A stretch of DNA of 64,000 bases from Hespellia sp. (GTDB taxonomy: Bacteria; Bacillota; Clostridia; Lachnospirales; Lachnospiraceae), in the NCBI GenBank assembly GCA_028693555.1, contig JAQUVD010000021.1, positions 1 to 64,000 on the forward strand. The letters are read 5' to 3'. The position numbers and the translations under genes were made by a program. Position 1 is the stretch's first letter. The number at the start of each line of letters is the position of its first letter. Positions 1 to 8,975 of this stretch are shown here, one piece after another. A model generated the notes under the pieces. That model did no database searches. It saw nothing but the letters and a program-made list of their open reading frames with translations, and had not been told where the DNA came from.

Positions 1-126
1 TTCCTCGCATCCAGCTTCCTTCAGATTCCATCTCGCGATGGACACCCTTGCCTTCGGCTATATCCTTCCCACTACCGGGCGGATTCCGGACTTGCACCGG
101 TTAGAAACGTGCGCCGCCAGGCGCAC
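1..126 (-). mobile_element. Group II intron (IIC-like), 5' end only
   Basis: Read on the minus strand, the intron starts at 126 with GTGCGCC and continues off the left edge of the window. The stretch around 6-50 carries the domain I signature seen in bacterial group II introns: GCAAGGGTGTCC, then ATGGAATCTGAAGGAAGC. From memory, the order of elements (GTGNGCC, GGTG..AGTCC, then the AGGGTGTCC block) follows the Oceanobacillus group IIC intron. The intron boundary lies about six bases past the T-run of a strong terminator, which is the usual target of class C introns. The reverse transcriptase/maturase gene and the 3' end lie outside the window, so whether the intron is intact is unknown. Confidence 0.85.
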
Positions 127-132
127 ATGTCC

Positions 133-171
133 AAAAGCGGGGATCCAATCATGAATCGGATCCCCGCTTTT
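133..171. terminator. Bidirectional rho-independent terminator after the HAD gene
   Basis: Perfect 14-bp arms (133-146 and 158-171) with an 11-nt loop; each arm ends in an AAAA/TTTT tract, so it can work on either strand. It terminates the minus-strand HAD/tex unit and is the 5' exon of the neighbouring group II intron. Confidence 0.9.
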
Positions 172-190
172 AAATATAAATCAGCTTGTC

Positions 191-799
191 TTATTTCAGT
201 TGCTCTAACGCTGTGCTCAACCGTTCCACATCTCCATCAGCAAAGCAATAGCCTTCCATTCCACACGCTTTTGCACCATCAATATTCTCCTGTATATCAT
301 CAATAAAGAAGCATTCTTCCGGATTTAATTGATAACGGTCAAACAGAATCTGATATATCCTTGCCTCCGGTTTAATGCATAATTCCTCAGCGGATACAAT
401 CATTCCATCAAATAATTCAATTCCGGGAATCATCTGCTGATAGCTGCGAAGCCGGAGTGATGCATTGGACAACAGATAAATCCCGTATCCTTTTTGTTTC
501 ATCCGCTCGACTACTTCGCGCATTCCCGCTTTGGGTGACATATTATACTTATCCCAGTGATCCATACACTTCTGCGCGGCATCCTTCAAATATTGTTCCG
601 GAAGCCTCTCCTTCACAATCACCATCGCATCCTCTTCCGACAAACTTCCCCGATCCATCTCAATCCATTCCGGTGAATGAAAAAGTGCATCGATCACTTT
701 TATTTTATCTTCCTCTTTTTCAATAAATACATCACATACCCGCATTGGATCATACTCAACCAATACACGACCCATATCAAATACAATATTTTTAACCAT
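191..799 (-). CDS. HAD-superfamily hydrolase, subfamily IA (phosphatase-like)
   Basis: 202 aa. Motif I is FDMGRVLV with nucleophile Asp8; the second Asp of the classic DxD is Gly, as in YihX-type sugar-phosphate phosphatases. Motif II is SNAS (111-114), motif III Lys143 (IKPE), motif IV FIDD (Asp167/168). A helical cap sits between motifs I and II. It probably dephosphorylates a small cytosolic metabolite; the substrate cannot be read from sequence. An AGAGGTC ribosome site precedes the ATG. It follows tex with a 37-nt gap and is probably co-transcribed with it, ending at the terminator at 133-171. Confidence 0.85.
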   Translation of the reverse strand: MVKNIVFDMGRVLVEYDPMRVCDVFIEKEEDKIKVIDALFHSPEWIEMDRGSLSEEDAMVIVKERLPEQYLKDAAQKCMDHWDKYNMSPKAGMREVVERMKQKGYGIYLLSNASLRLRSYQQMIPGIELFDGMIVSAEELCIKPEARIYQILFDRYQLNPEECFFIDDIQENIDGAKACGMEGYCFADGDVERLSTALEQLK

Positions 800-836
800 T
801 CAAATGACCTCTTCTTTCCAATCTGCCCTGCTGTAT

Positions 837-2993
837 CTACTGAATCCCTTTCATCGTCAACTGTATCCGCTTCTTCTGCAGATCCACGCTCATCACTTTC
901 ACATCTACAATATCTCCGACACTTACGACCTCCAGCGGATGTTTGATATATTTCGCATCCGTAATCTGGGAAATGTGTACCAGACCATCCTGATGCACAC
1001 CGATGTCTACAAACGCGCCGAAGTCAATGACATTACGGACTGTTCCTTTTAGAATCATGCCTTCTTTTAGATCCTTCATATCCAGAACATCGGTACGAAG
1101 GATTGGTCTTGGCATCTCATCACGAGGGTCACGTGCCGGTTTTTCAAGTTCTTTGACAATATCGCGCAGTGTAATTTCACCGACGCTTACCTCTTCTGCC
1201 AATTTCTTATAATCTTTAATTGTCATCGACAAGCCGGTCAGCCCGCCACCGGAAATACTATCTACTGAGAATCCCTGTTTTTCTAATACCTTCCTGGCAG
1301 CATCATAAGACTCCGGATGGACACCCGTTCCATCCAGCGGATTTTTCCCACCGCTGATTCTCATAAATCCCGCACACTGTTCATATGCTTTTGGTCCTAA
1401 TTTCGCAACCTTCAGCAATTGTTTTCGATCCGAAAAGCTTCCGTTTTCCTCACGGTAATCTACGATATTCTTTGCAATTGTTTTACTGATACCGGAAATA
1501 TATGCAAGCAGCGGTGCCGAGGCTGTATTTAAATCAACGCCTACTTTATTTACGCAGTCTTCCACTACACCGGAGAGCGATTCATTTAGTTTCTTCTGAT
1601 TCATGTCATGCTGATACTGACCAACGCCGATGGATTGCGGATCAATCTTAACAAGCTCAGCGAGTGGGTCCTGCAGACGTCTTGCAATCGAAGCTGCACT
1701 TCTCTGCCCAACATCGAACTTTGGAAATTCTTCCGATGCCAGCTTACTTGCAGAATAGACCGATGCTCCTGCTTCATTTACAATTACATACTGCACCTTT
1801 TCCGGAATCTCCTTGAGGAGTTCGACGATAAACTGCTCGGATTCGCGGGACGCCGTTCCATTTCCTACTGAAATGAGCATAATATGATACTTTGTAATAA
1901 TCTTCTTTAATAAATCTTTCGATGCCTTGATCTTCTGCGGTGTTGTTGGCGCGGTCGGATAGATGACCGTCGTTCCAAGCACTTTCCCGGTCTCGTTTAC
2001 AACTGCCAGCTTACAGCCGGTACGAAATGCCGGATCCCAGCCAAGGACAACCTGCCCCGTGATTGGCGGCTGCATAAGAAGCTGATGAAGGTTCTTGCCA
2101 AATACATCAATCGCTCCATCCTCTGCTTTTTCTGTCAAATCGCTGCGAATCTCACGCTCAATTGCCGGCGCAATGAGTCGCTTATAGCAGTCTTCACATA
2201 CCTCGCGCAAAACTGGAGTTGTATAAGGATTCTCTGTATGGATGGTCTGCTTACAGAGATAGCGGATAATGTCTTCCTCCGGCGCTTCAATCTTCACAGT
2301 TAAAAACTTTTCTTTTTCGCCACGATTCAGTGCAAGTATGCGGTGCCCTGCCAGCTTTGTAACCGGCTCCTCAAAATCATAATACATCTCATACACGGAT
2401 TCTGCTTTCTCGTCCTTCGCGACAGAAATTACTTTCCCTTTCTGCATCGTCAGCTTACGAATCCAGATACGGTAATCCGCTTCATCGGAAATGGATTCTG
2501 CAATAATATCCTTTGCTCCTGCAATTGCATCTTCCACCGTATTTACATCTTTTTCAGCATCAAGATAATCCAATGCCACCTCTTCTAACGGCTGTTTCGT
2601 CTGCTGAAGTGTAATCACTGCAGCAAGTGGATCTAAGCCCTTCTCCTTGGCAATCGTAGCTCTCGTTCTTCTCTTCGGTCTGTAAGGGCGGTACAAATCA
2701 TCCACAACAACCAGCGTCTCTGCTGCCTGAATCTGTGCCTTTAATTCTTCCGTCAGCTTGCCCTGCTCTTCAATGCTCGAAAGCACCTGCTCCTTCTTCT
2801 CCTCCAGATTTCTCAGATACAGCAGACGCTCATGCATCTTTCGAAGCTGCTCATCATCCATCGATCCCGTTACTTCTTTTCTATATCTGGAAATAAAGGG
2901 AATTGTGTTGCCCTCATCTACCAGTTTTACCGCTGCATCAATCTGCCAGCGTTCAACGCCCACTTCTTCCGTCAATCTTTTATTAATATCCAT
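837..2993 (-). CDS. tex: Tex, RNA-binding transcriptional accessory protein
   Basis: 718 aa from the ATG at 2993, which has a GAGAGGA ribosome site. An upstream in-frame start at 3062 is rejected because it overlaps the promoter -10 box. Domain order is that of Tex: N-terminal helical region (ISRYRKEVTG near residue 35), YqgF/RNase H-like domain (GWDPAFRTGCKLAV), helix-hairpin-helix segments (LAYISGISKTIAKNIV, LKVAKLGPKAYEQCAGF), and a C-terminal S1 fold (LKEGMILKGTVRNVIDFGAF). Tex proteins bind nucleic acid and influence transcription and RNA handling in the cytoplasm; the exact role in this organism is unknown. Complete, standard length. Confidence 0.95.
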   Translation of the reverse strand: MDINKRLTEEVGVERWQIDAAVKLVDEGNTIPFISRYRKEVTGSMDDEQLRKMHERLLYLRNLEEKKEQVLSSIEEQGKLTEELKAQIQAAETLVVVDDLYRPYRPKRRTRATIAKEKGLDPLAAVITLQQTKQPLEEVALDYLDAEKDVNTVEDAIAGAKDIIAESISDEADYRIWIRKLTMQKGKVISVAKDEKAESVYEMYYDFEEPVTKLAGHRILALNRGEKEKFLTVKIEAPEEDIIRYLCKQTIHTENPYTTPVLREVCEDCYKRLIAPAIEREIRSDLTEKAEDGAIDVFGKNLHQLLMQPPITGQVVLGWDPAFRTGCKLAVVNETGKVLGTTVIYPTAPTTPQKIKASKDLLKKIITKYHIMLISVGNGTASRESEQFIVELLKEIPEKVQYVIVNEAGASVYSASKLASEEFPKFDVGQRSAASIARRLQDPLAELVKIDPQSIGVGQYQHDMNQKKLNESLSGVVEDCVNKVGVDLNTASAPLLAYISGISKTIAKNIVDYREENGSFSDRKQLLKVAKLGPKAYEQCAGFMRISGGKNPLDGTGVHPESYDAARKVLEKQGFSVDSISGGGLTGLSMTIKDYKKLAEEVSVGEITLRDIVKELEKPARDPRDEMPRPILRTDVLDMKDLKEGMILKGTVRNVIDFGAFVDIGVHQDGLVHISQITDAKYIKHPLEVVSVGDIVDVKVMSVDLQKKRIQLTMKGIQ

Positions 2994-3053
2994 GTTGTAA
3001 ATCCTCTCTTCATCAAACTGTGTCCCGTCATACGGTGATACACTAACTCGTAT

Positions 3054-3082
3054 ATTATACAAGTTTTTTGCAAATGTGACAA
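3054..3082 (-). promoter_or_regulatory. Sigma-A-type promoter for tex
   Basis: Minus strand TTGTCA (3082-3077), 17-nt spacer, TATAAT (3059-3054). The predicted start near 3047 leaves a leader of about 55 nt to the tex ATG at 2993. Confidence 0.75.
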
Positions 3083-3169
3083 GCGAGCGTGCTCTGTTTT
3101 ATATAGCATTTTTATAAAAAGAGTGCTAGAATAAAAATAAAAGTGAAATAAATAATTAAGGGTGAAAAA

Positions 3170-3775
3170 ATGAGTGAAAAAATTGTACTGTCAAAGCAGC
3201 AGCAGAAATCAAAAAAAACAAAAGAACGCATTTTCCATGCCGCAAAGACAATCCTTCAACGGAGTGGTTATGAAGATTTATCCATAAAAAATATCTGTGA
3301 GGAAGCCGGTGTGTCCAACGGAAGCTTCTATCATCATTTCAAGACAAAAGATGATCTGCTTTCTTATTATATTGAAGAACAGCCCAGCATCAATCCCGAT
3401 TTACTGGATATGCCAAAAGACGTCGGCGACGCAAAGACTGCCATCATCCATGTATATCTCAATTATGTAGAATATTGCCGTGAGCTTGGTGTTGAATTCA
3501 TGTCCGGCTATTATACGCCCAAGAACCAGGCTCTCAATCCTCTCATTCGAACAGAGCGGCCTTACCCCATCGTCACCGTCCAGCATTATGTCGAGCGCGC
3601 CATCGATGCCGGTATTATTTCCTGTCGCGAATCCATTGAAGATTTCACAACGGACATCCGAATGATCGTAATTGGAAATGTATTCGAATGGTGCCTGAGA
3701 GATGGTGATGCTGATTTCGAAAAAAATATGCAGCGGTCATTAGAACGCTACTTAGACAGCACCTTATACGAATAG
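3170..3775 (+). CDS. TetR/AcrR-family transcriptional regulator
   Basis: 201 aa. Residues about 15-62 form the TetR DNA-binding domain: helix 1 region TKERIFHAAKTIL, then DLSIKNICEEAGVSNGSFYHHFKTKDDLL, the characteristic helix-turn-helix with the FYHHFK motif. The rest is an all-helical ligand/dimer domain with no recognisable ligand signature. A GGGTGAAAAA site precedes the ATG. It is the first gene of a four-gene plus-strand cluster (lipid kinase 32 nt downstream, then GDPD and PAP2), so it plausibly controls membrane-lipid turnover genes as well as itself; that is inference from position. Confidence 0.9.
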   Translation: MSEKIVLSKQQQKSKKTKERIFHAAKTILQRSGYEDLSIKNICEEAGVSNGSFYHHFKTKDDLLSYYIEEQPSINPDLLDMPKDVGDAKTAIIHVYLNYVEYCRELGVEFMSGYYTPKNQALNPLIRTERPYPIVTVQHYVERAIDAGIISCRESIEDFTTDIRMIVIGNVFEWCLRDGDADFEKNMQRSLERYLDSTLYE

Positions 3776-3807
3776 GTTATTCTTACTACAGATGAGGAGG
3801 AATTACG

Positions 3808-4728
3808 ATGTACAACTTTATTGTCAATCCCCATTCCCGCTCTGGCCTTGGCCAGCATATTTGGGACAAAATAGCTGTCGTCTTAAAGGAAAAACAGATT
3901 CCTTATGAAGTGTTTTTTACAAAATTCCAAAAGCATGCTACACAATATGCAAAAGAACTGACAAGCGATCTGCAGGTGCACACGATCATCGTGCTGGGCG
4001 GCGATGGTACCGTCAACGAAGTAATCAGCGGAATCACCGATTACAGCCTTATCACACTGGGATATATCCCAACGGGATCCAGCAATGATTTTGCCCGCGG
4101 ACTGGGTCTTCCTACAGACCCTCATAAAGCATTGGACAATATTTTAAATCCGGGCAGGATTCACCCCATCGATGTTGGTGTTTTAGAATGTCCAAAACGG
4201 ACACATCATTTTATCGTAAGCACCGGAATCGGATATGACGCCGCCATCTGTCATCAGGCCGTCGTTTCTAAATTGAAGGTTTTCTTTAACAAGGTAAAAT
4301 TGGGGAAGCTCACGTACGGCGGCATTGCACTCAACCGGCTTTTTATTGATCCCGCAGTTACAATGCAGATCACGGTTGACGATCAGGCGCCGCAGACATT
4401 TGAAAAAACATTTTTTGTCGCATGCATGAACACGCCCTATGAAGGCGGCGGATTCAAATTCTGTCCGGATGCAAAGCCGGACGATGGTATGCTGGATGTG
4501 ATTGTAGTCCATCATATGACTAAGAAGCGGATTCTTACCCTTTTCCCAAAGGCATACACCGGCAAACATGTCGGTCTGTCCGGTATTGAAATTCTACGTG
4601 GCAGGAAAATTCACATAGAATCCAGTCAGGCATTAGCGGTACATACGGACGGGGAACCTGTATTTCTCCAAAAAAGTATGACCGCCACAACCTCACCAAC
4701 CCAGCTGCGTATGATTCTGACACATTAA
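3808..4728 (+). CDS. Diacylglycerol kinase family lipid kinase (YegS/BmrU-like)
   Basis: 306 aa. The catalytic domain shows the nucleotide-binding GGDGTVNE (64-71) and the PTGSSNDFARG block (88-98) typical of DagK_cat proteins. The C-terminal beta-sandwich half has GGGFKFCPDAKPDDGMLDV. The family phosphorylates diacylglycerol or related lipids at the inner face of the membrane using ATP. Strong GAGGAGG ribosome site. It sits between the TetR regulator and GDPD genes, 19 nt from the latter, so is probably co-transcribed. The precise lipid substrate is not determinable. Confidence 0.9.
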   Translation: MYNFIVNPHSRSGLGQHIWDKIAVVLKEKQIPYEVFFTKFQKHATQYAKELTSDLQVHTIIVLGGDGTVNEVISGITDYSLITLGYIPTGSSNDFARGLGLPTDPHKALDNILNPGRIHPIDVGVLECPKRTHHFIVSTGIGYDAAICHQAVVSKLKVFFNKVKLGKLTYGGIALNRLFIDPAVTMQITVDDQAPQTFEKTFFVACMNTPYEGGGFKFCPDAKPDDGMLDVIVVHHMTKKRILTLFPKAYTGKHVGLSGIEILRGRKIHIESSQALAVHTDGEPVFLQKSMTATTSPTQLRMILTH

Positions 4729-4747
4729 ATCAAAGGAGTTCTAAATC

Positions 4748-5581
4748 ATGAATCTATTCATAAACATAGTAATTGTAATTCTTGCAATTTTTATTATTTT
4801 ATTTTTACTTTATTTATTTATGATCTGCCCTGACCTGACCCGGCATGAACGCATGAAACCATATCTGGGGCAAATGTGGGCACATCGCGGACTGCATGAT
4901 ATGGCGCAGCGCATCCCTGAGAATTCTATGCTCGCTTTTACAAATGCAATCGATCACGGATACGGAATCGAACTCGATGTCCATCTAACTGCCGACCGTC
5001 AACTCGTTGTCTTCCATGATGATGATTTAAAACGAATCTGCGGTGTACACGGTACAATTGAACGGATGACATACGAAGAACTGGCACAGTATCATTTATC
5101 CGGAACCTTCGAGAAAATTCCTTTATTTAAGGATGTTCTGGAACATGTATATGGCAGAGTGCCATTGTTGATTGAGATTAAGATGCCTGCAAAGGATACC
5201 TTGATCTGCAAGTATTTAAAGGATGCACTTCATGCCTACCACGGGCCCTATGTCATCGAGTCTTTCAATTCGCTTGCACTTCGATGGTTTCGTAACAATG
5301 ACCCCAAGGTACTGCGCGGCCAGCTTTCTAATAATCTGCTAAAGGATAAGGAAGCTGCTGCACCTGCATGGATACGCTTTTTTGTACAGCATCTGTTGTC
5401 GAACTGGTATTGCGGGCCGGATTTTATCGCATACAAATATGAGGATGCGCACAATTTTAGCCTCTGGCTGAACAAACATCTCTTCCACGCTCCGATTGCG
5501 GTTTGGACCCTGCGTACAGAAGAAGCCTTATCAGCAGCAAAAAAACGGTTTGATATGTATATTTTTGAGCGAAAATGTTAA
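4748..5581 (+). CDS. Glycerophosphodiester phosphodiesterase, membrane-anchored
   Basis: 277 aa. Residues about 4-26 are one hydrophobic helix, so the enzyme is membrane-anchored. The GDPD TIM-barrel follows: AHRG (45-48), PENS (57-60), ELDVHLT (75-81), FHDD (89-92) and LIEIK, the metal and substrate residues of the family. It hydrolyses glycerophosphodiesters, or lysophospholipids in some members, to glycerol-3-phosphate and an alcohol. It overlaps no neighbour and is preceded by AAAGGAG. It lies in the lipid cluster after the lipid kinase. Confidence 0.9.
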   Translation: MNLFINIVIVILAIFIILFLLYLFMICPDLTRHERMKPYLGQMWAHRGLHDMAQRIPENSMLAFTNAIDHGYGIELDVHLTADRQLVVFHDDDLKRICGVHGTIERMTYEELAQYHLSGTFEKIPLFKDVLEHVYGRVPLLIEIKMPAKDTLICKYLKDALHAYHGPYVIESFNSLALRWFRNNDPKVLRGQLSNNLLKDKEAAAPAWIRFFVQHLLSNWYCGPDFIAYKYEDAHNFSLWLNKHLFHAPIAVWTLRTEEALSAAKKRFDMYIFERKC

Positions 5582-5608
5582 CAATTTGTTAAGGTTTTCT
5601 TAACCATC

Positions 5609-5637
5609 TTGTCGTTTAAAAGTAGTCGTGCTATAAT
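5609..5637 (+). promoter_or_regulatory. Sigma-A-type promoter for the PAP2 gene
   Basis: TTGTCG (5609-5614), 17-nt spacer, TATAAT (5632-5637). It gives the PAP2 gene its own start within the lipid cluster, with a leader of about 55 nt. Confidence 0.7.
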
Positions 5638-5699
5638 CGTTCATATCAATAAAATAGCATTCATGTCCTATTCATAGGACTTTAAGGGGAGATGTTCAG

Positions 5700-6365
5700 A
5701 TGAACACAAAGAATAATTTATGTGCTTTTATTAAGAAATATAAGCATGCATGGGTGTTTTTGTATTTCTTTATTTATATGCCATGGTTCATCTATTTGGA
5801 GAATCATATCCCGGCAGGATACCACATCATACACTCAGCAATTGACGACAAGATTCCATTTATTGAATACTTTATCATTCCATACCTGTTGTGGTTTGTA
5901 TTTATAGCAGCGGCGTTTCTGTACTTTTTCTTTACAGATGTACCGGGCTTCTACAAGCTTTCCGCCTTGCTTTTTACCGGAATGACGATATTCCTTTTAA
6001 TATCAACATTTTTTCCAAACGGACTGACACTTCGTCCAACTTCATTTGCAAGAGATAACATTTTTGTTGATATGGTGAAGGTTTTGTATACGGCTGACAC
6101 ATCCACAAATGTATTTCCTAGTCTTCACGTATTTAATTCACTTGGCGTCTGTATTGCAGTTGCACATAGCGATGCTTTGAAAAAGCACAATCTCGTAAGA
6201 TACGGAGCTTATTTTCTGGCAGGAGCCATTATCCTTGCCACGATGTTTTTGAAACAACATTCCATTATAGACGTTGTCTTTGGATTTGTAATGGCTTACG
6301 GATTAAACATGGTCGTATATGCACCCGTAAAGCAGACCGCGCTTTCCAAGCAGGTTTCCTGGTAG
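5700..6365 (+). CDS. PAP2-superfamily membrane phosphatase/phosphotransferase (AUR1-like motifs)
   Basis: 221 aa with about five to six hydrophobic segments. The PAP2 active-site motifs are present in the variant form: RP (112-113), PSLH (140-143, SLH rather than SGH), and KQHSIID (185-191) with His187 and Asp191. That pattern is closer to the inositolphosphotransferase/AUR1 branch than to classical lipid phosphatases. It may remove phosphate or a head group from a lipid or polyprenyl phosphate. GGGGAG ribosome site; own promoter; shared terminator with mutY downstream. Confidence 0.85.
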   Translation: MNTKNNLCAFIKKYKHAWVFLYFFIYMPWFIYLENHIPAGYHIIHSAIDDKIPFIEYFIIPYLLWFVFIAAAFLYFFFTDVPGFYKLSALLFTGMTIFLLISTFFPNGLTLRPTSFARDNIFVDMVKVLYTADTSTNVFPSLHVFNSLGVCIAVAHSDALKKHNLVRYGAYFLAGAIILATMFLKQHSIIDVVFGFVMAYGLNMVVYAPVKQTALSKQVSW

Positions 6366-6388
6366 ATTTTTATTTTAATAAAGAGAGT

Positions 6389-6436
6389 AAAAAGCAGATA
6401 CGAATCGAGATTCCTTTTCTCATCGCATCTGCTTTT
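6389..6436. terminator. Bidirectional terminator between the PAP2 gene and mutY
   Basis: Arms AAAAGCAGAT and ATCTGCTTTT with further pairing inside (about 6389-6399 and 6427-6436). Convergent genes on both sides make it shared. Confidence 0.8.
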
Positions 6437-6440
6437 CTAT

Positions 6441-7526
6441 TTATTCTAACCGGTATTTCTTGTATGCTTCAAAAGCAGACGGCAATGGATAAATATCTTC
6501 TAACTCCTGCTTTTTCGCAAATATCATCTTTTCACTGCAATTCTTCTCCAGCTCATCTACTCGAATCTCATATCCAATCATGTGCCATTCGATATGACTG
6601 AAAATATGTTTCGCTGATTCCAGTTTCCGAACTCTGAGCGAGGACAGTCCCAGCGTCTTGCTATATTCCACGACCTCCTTTTCAAGCAGATGTCCTTCCA
6701 CATTCGGATATTCATATAATCCTGCGAGAAGTCCTTTAGCCGGTCGTTTTTTAATCGCAATTGTCTCTCCGTCTTTAAAAATCAATACCGTTCTCTCTTC
6801 AATCTTTCGGGCCTTTGCTTTCTTCTTTACCGGGAGCTGCATCTGTGTTCCATGTGCTCTCGCCCTGCAGATTTGACAAACCGGGCATGCATCACATAAC
6901 GGCAGCCCGTTCGGGACACATACAATTGCTCCAAGTTCAATCAGTGCCTGATTAAAATCTCCTGCTTCTCCCTGAGGGATCACCTTCTCCAGAGCCTCTT
7001 CCATCTTCTTTCTCACCGACTGCTTCATGATATCTTCATCCTGCTCGAGCAGGCGTGAGATAACGCGCAGCACGTTCCCATCCACAGCAGGCTTTCGAAT
7101 CTCAAACGAAATGGAACAGATTGCACCAGCCGTATAATTACCGATTCCGGTCAATGAAAGAACTTCTTCAAAGGTTTCCGGAAACGCTCCGTCGTAATCT
7201 GCCATAACCTGCTGCGCCGCTTTCTGCATATTGCGGATACGGTTGTAATATCCGAGTCCCTCCCACAATTTAAGAAGCATATCTTCCGGAGCGTCTGCTA
7301 AATCACAAATCGTCGGCAGTGTCTTTAGAAAGCGGGCATAATAAGGCTTCACCGCTTCCACACGCGTCTGCTGCAGCATAATCTCAGACACCCAGATGTG
7401 ATAGGGATCTTTATCTCTGCGCCATGGCAAATCTCTTTTATTCTTTTGATACCAGATAAGCAACGGCCGAACCATCTCCTCTAAGAGGATCTGGTCTGGC
7501 CGTTCTAATTCATTTATTTTATTCAT
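6441..7526 (-). CDS. mutY: A/G-specific adenine DNA glycosylase
   Basis: 361 aa. Excises adenine opposite 8-oxoguanine. The N-terminal glycosylase domain carries LPWRRDKDPYHIWVSEIMLQQT with the catalytic Glu region, then the helix-hairpin-helix LTGIGNYTAGAICS. The iron-sulfur cluster cysteines follow in VCVPNGLPLCDACPVCQIC, with seven residues between the first two. The C-terminal third is the NUDIX-like 8-oxoG recognition domain (KRPAKGLLAGLYEYPN; HIFSHIEWHM). The start lies 11 nt after the ABC ATPase stop codon, so it is probably read from the transporter transcript. Confidence 0.95.
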   Translation of the reverse strand: MNKINELERPDQILLEEMVRPLLIWYQKNKRDLPWRRDKDPYHIWVSEIMLQQTRVEAVKPYYARFLKTLPTICDLADAPEDMLLKLWEGLGYYNRIRNMQKAAQQVMADYDGAFPETFEEVLSLTGIGNYTAGAICSISFEIRKPAVDGNVLRVISRLLEQDEDIMKQSVRKKMEEALEKVIPQGEAGDFNQALIELGAIVCVPNGLPLCDACPVCQICRARAHGTQMQLPVKKKAKARKIEERTVLIFKDGETIAIKKRPAKGLLAGLYEYPNVEGHLLEKEVVEYSKTLGLSSLRVRKLESAKHIFSHIEWHMIGYEIRVDELEKNCSEKMIFAKKQELEDIYPLPSAFEAYKKYRLE

Positions 7527-7537
7527 GCATATTCCTT

Positions 7538-8284
7538 TTATAATACTTTCGACAGGAAATCCTGAAGTCTTGGTTCTGCCGGATGTTCGAAGAATTCTCC
7601 CGGAGTACCCTCTTCTTTAATCTGACCTTCATCCATAAAAATACATCTTGTACCAACTTCTTTTGCAAACCCCATCTCATGTGTCACAACAACCATTGTC
7701 ATTCCATCATGTGCGAGTTTCTTCATCAGTTCAAGAACTTCACCGACCATCTCCGGATCAAGTGCCGATGTTGGTTCATCAAAAAGCATCACATCCGGGT
7801 CCATTGCCAGAGAACGGACAATCGCAATTCTCTGCTTTTGTCCTCCGGAAAGCTGTGACGGATAACCGTTCGCCTTCTCTTCTAATCCAACAAGCCTTAG
7901 AAGCTCCATACCACGCTCATTCGCCTCTTCTTTGCTCTTGCCCAGCAGTTTGATCGGTGCAAGCGTAATATTGTCTAAAATCGTTTTGTGCGGGAACAGA
8001 TTAAAGTGCTGGAATACCATCCCCATCTTCTGACGATGCTTATCAATGTCTGTCTTCTTACTTGTAATATCGACACCTTCAAAATAAATCTTCCCGGTCG
8101 TCGGTACCTCCAGAAGATTGAGCGAACGAAGAAATGTAGATTTACCGGAACCGGATGGTCCGATAATTACAACAACTTCACCCTTTCGAATCTCATTGGA
8201 AACTCCGTTTAGTGCATGAAGCTTGTCATTATATACTTTGTGTACATCATCAACCTTTATTAATACCTCTCCATTAGTGGTCAC
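7538..8284 (-). CDS. Polar amino-acid ABC transporter, ATP-binding protein
   Basis: 248 aa from a GTG at 8284, chosen because AAAGGAGG lies 10 nt upstream; an ATG 33 nt further out has no ribosome site. Walker [10 protein letters not shown], signature LSGGQ, Walker [13 protein letters not shown] and switch VVTHE are all present, with the spacing of the GlnQ/HisP group. It energises amino-acid uptake at the inner face of the membrane. The start overlaps the permease stop codon by 11 nt, indicating translational coupling. The substrate is not resolved; glutamine, cystine and arginine-type systems look alike here. Confidence 0.93.
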   Translation of the reverse strand: MTTNGEVLIKVDDVHKVYNDKLHALNGVSNEIRKGEVVVIIGPSGSGKSTFLRSLNLLEVPTTGKIYFEGVDITSKKTDIDKHRQKMGMVFQHFNLFPHKTILDNITLAPIKLLGKSKEEANERGMELLRLVGLEEKANGYPSQLSGGQKQRIAIVRSLAMDPDVMLFDEPTSALDPEMVGEVLELMKKLAHDGMTMVVVTHEMGFAKEVGTRCIFMDEGQIKEEGTPGEFFEHPAEPRLQDFLSKVL

Positions 8285-8963
8285 TGTTACGCAGCCTCCT
8301 TTCCAGCATGGATACAAGCTTTGAAAAAATCATAACCATGACAAGATAGATAATCGCGACAGCAATGAGTGGCATAAAGGCATCATAAGTTCTGCTTCGA
8401 ATGATATCTCCACCTTTTGTCAGATCCTGCATCGCAATATATCCGGAAACGGATGTCTCTTTTAACAACACGATAAACTCGTTGCCTAATGCCGGCAGCA
8501 CATTTTTAAATGCCTGCGGCATAATAATATAAATCATGGTCTGTCGATAATTGAATCCAAGACTGCGACCGGCCTCAAACTGTCCCTGATCAATCGACAT
8601 AATACCTGACCGAAAGATCTCAGCTACATAAGCCCCCGAATTCATACCAAATGCAAGAATCGCCACAATTACTTTGTTGATATCCACACTCGCAAATACA
8701 ACATAATAGATAATCATCAATTGTACAACGACTGGTGTACCTCGAACAACGGTAATATAAATATTACAGATTACATTTGCAATCTTCATTCCGCCGGTCT
8801 TATCATGCGTAGAACGTATCATGGCAATCAAAAATCCAAGGGTAATACCAAGCAGCACCGCAAAGAATGTAATCTTCAGTGTTGTAAGCAGACCATCCCA
8901 TATATAATGCCAGCGGTTATCTGTTATAAAATTAAGAATAAATCTATCCTGTAAATTTGTCAT
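8274..8963 (-). CDS. Polar amino-acid ABC transporter, permease
   Basis: 229 aa, HisM/GlnP-type inner-membrane permease with about five membrane helices. The ATPase-contact EAA loop is [22 protein letters not shown], followed by [17 protein letters not shown] single permease gene suggests a homodimer. It lies 12 nt downstream of the substrate-binding protein gene. Confidence 0.93.
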   Translation of the reverse strand: MTNLQDRFILNFITDNRWHYIWDGLLTTLKITFFAVLLGITLGFLIAMIRSTHDKTGGMKIANVICNIYITVVRGTPVVVQLMIIYYVVFASVDINKVIVAILAFGMNSGAYVAEIFRSGIMSIDQGQFEAGRSLGFNYRQTMIYIIMPQAFKNVLPALGNEFIVLLKETSVSGYIAMQDLTKGGDIIRSRTYDAFMPLIAVAIIYLVMVMIFSKLVSMLERRLRNSDH

Positions 8964-8975
8964 AACTACCTAATC

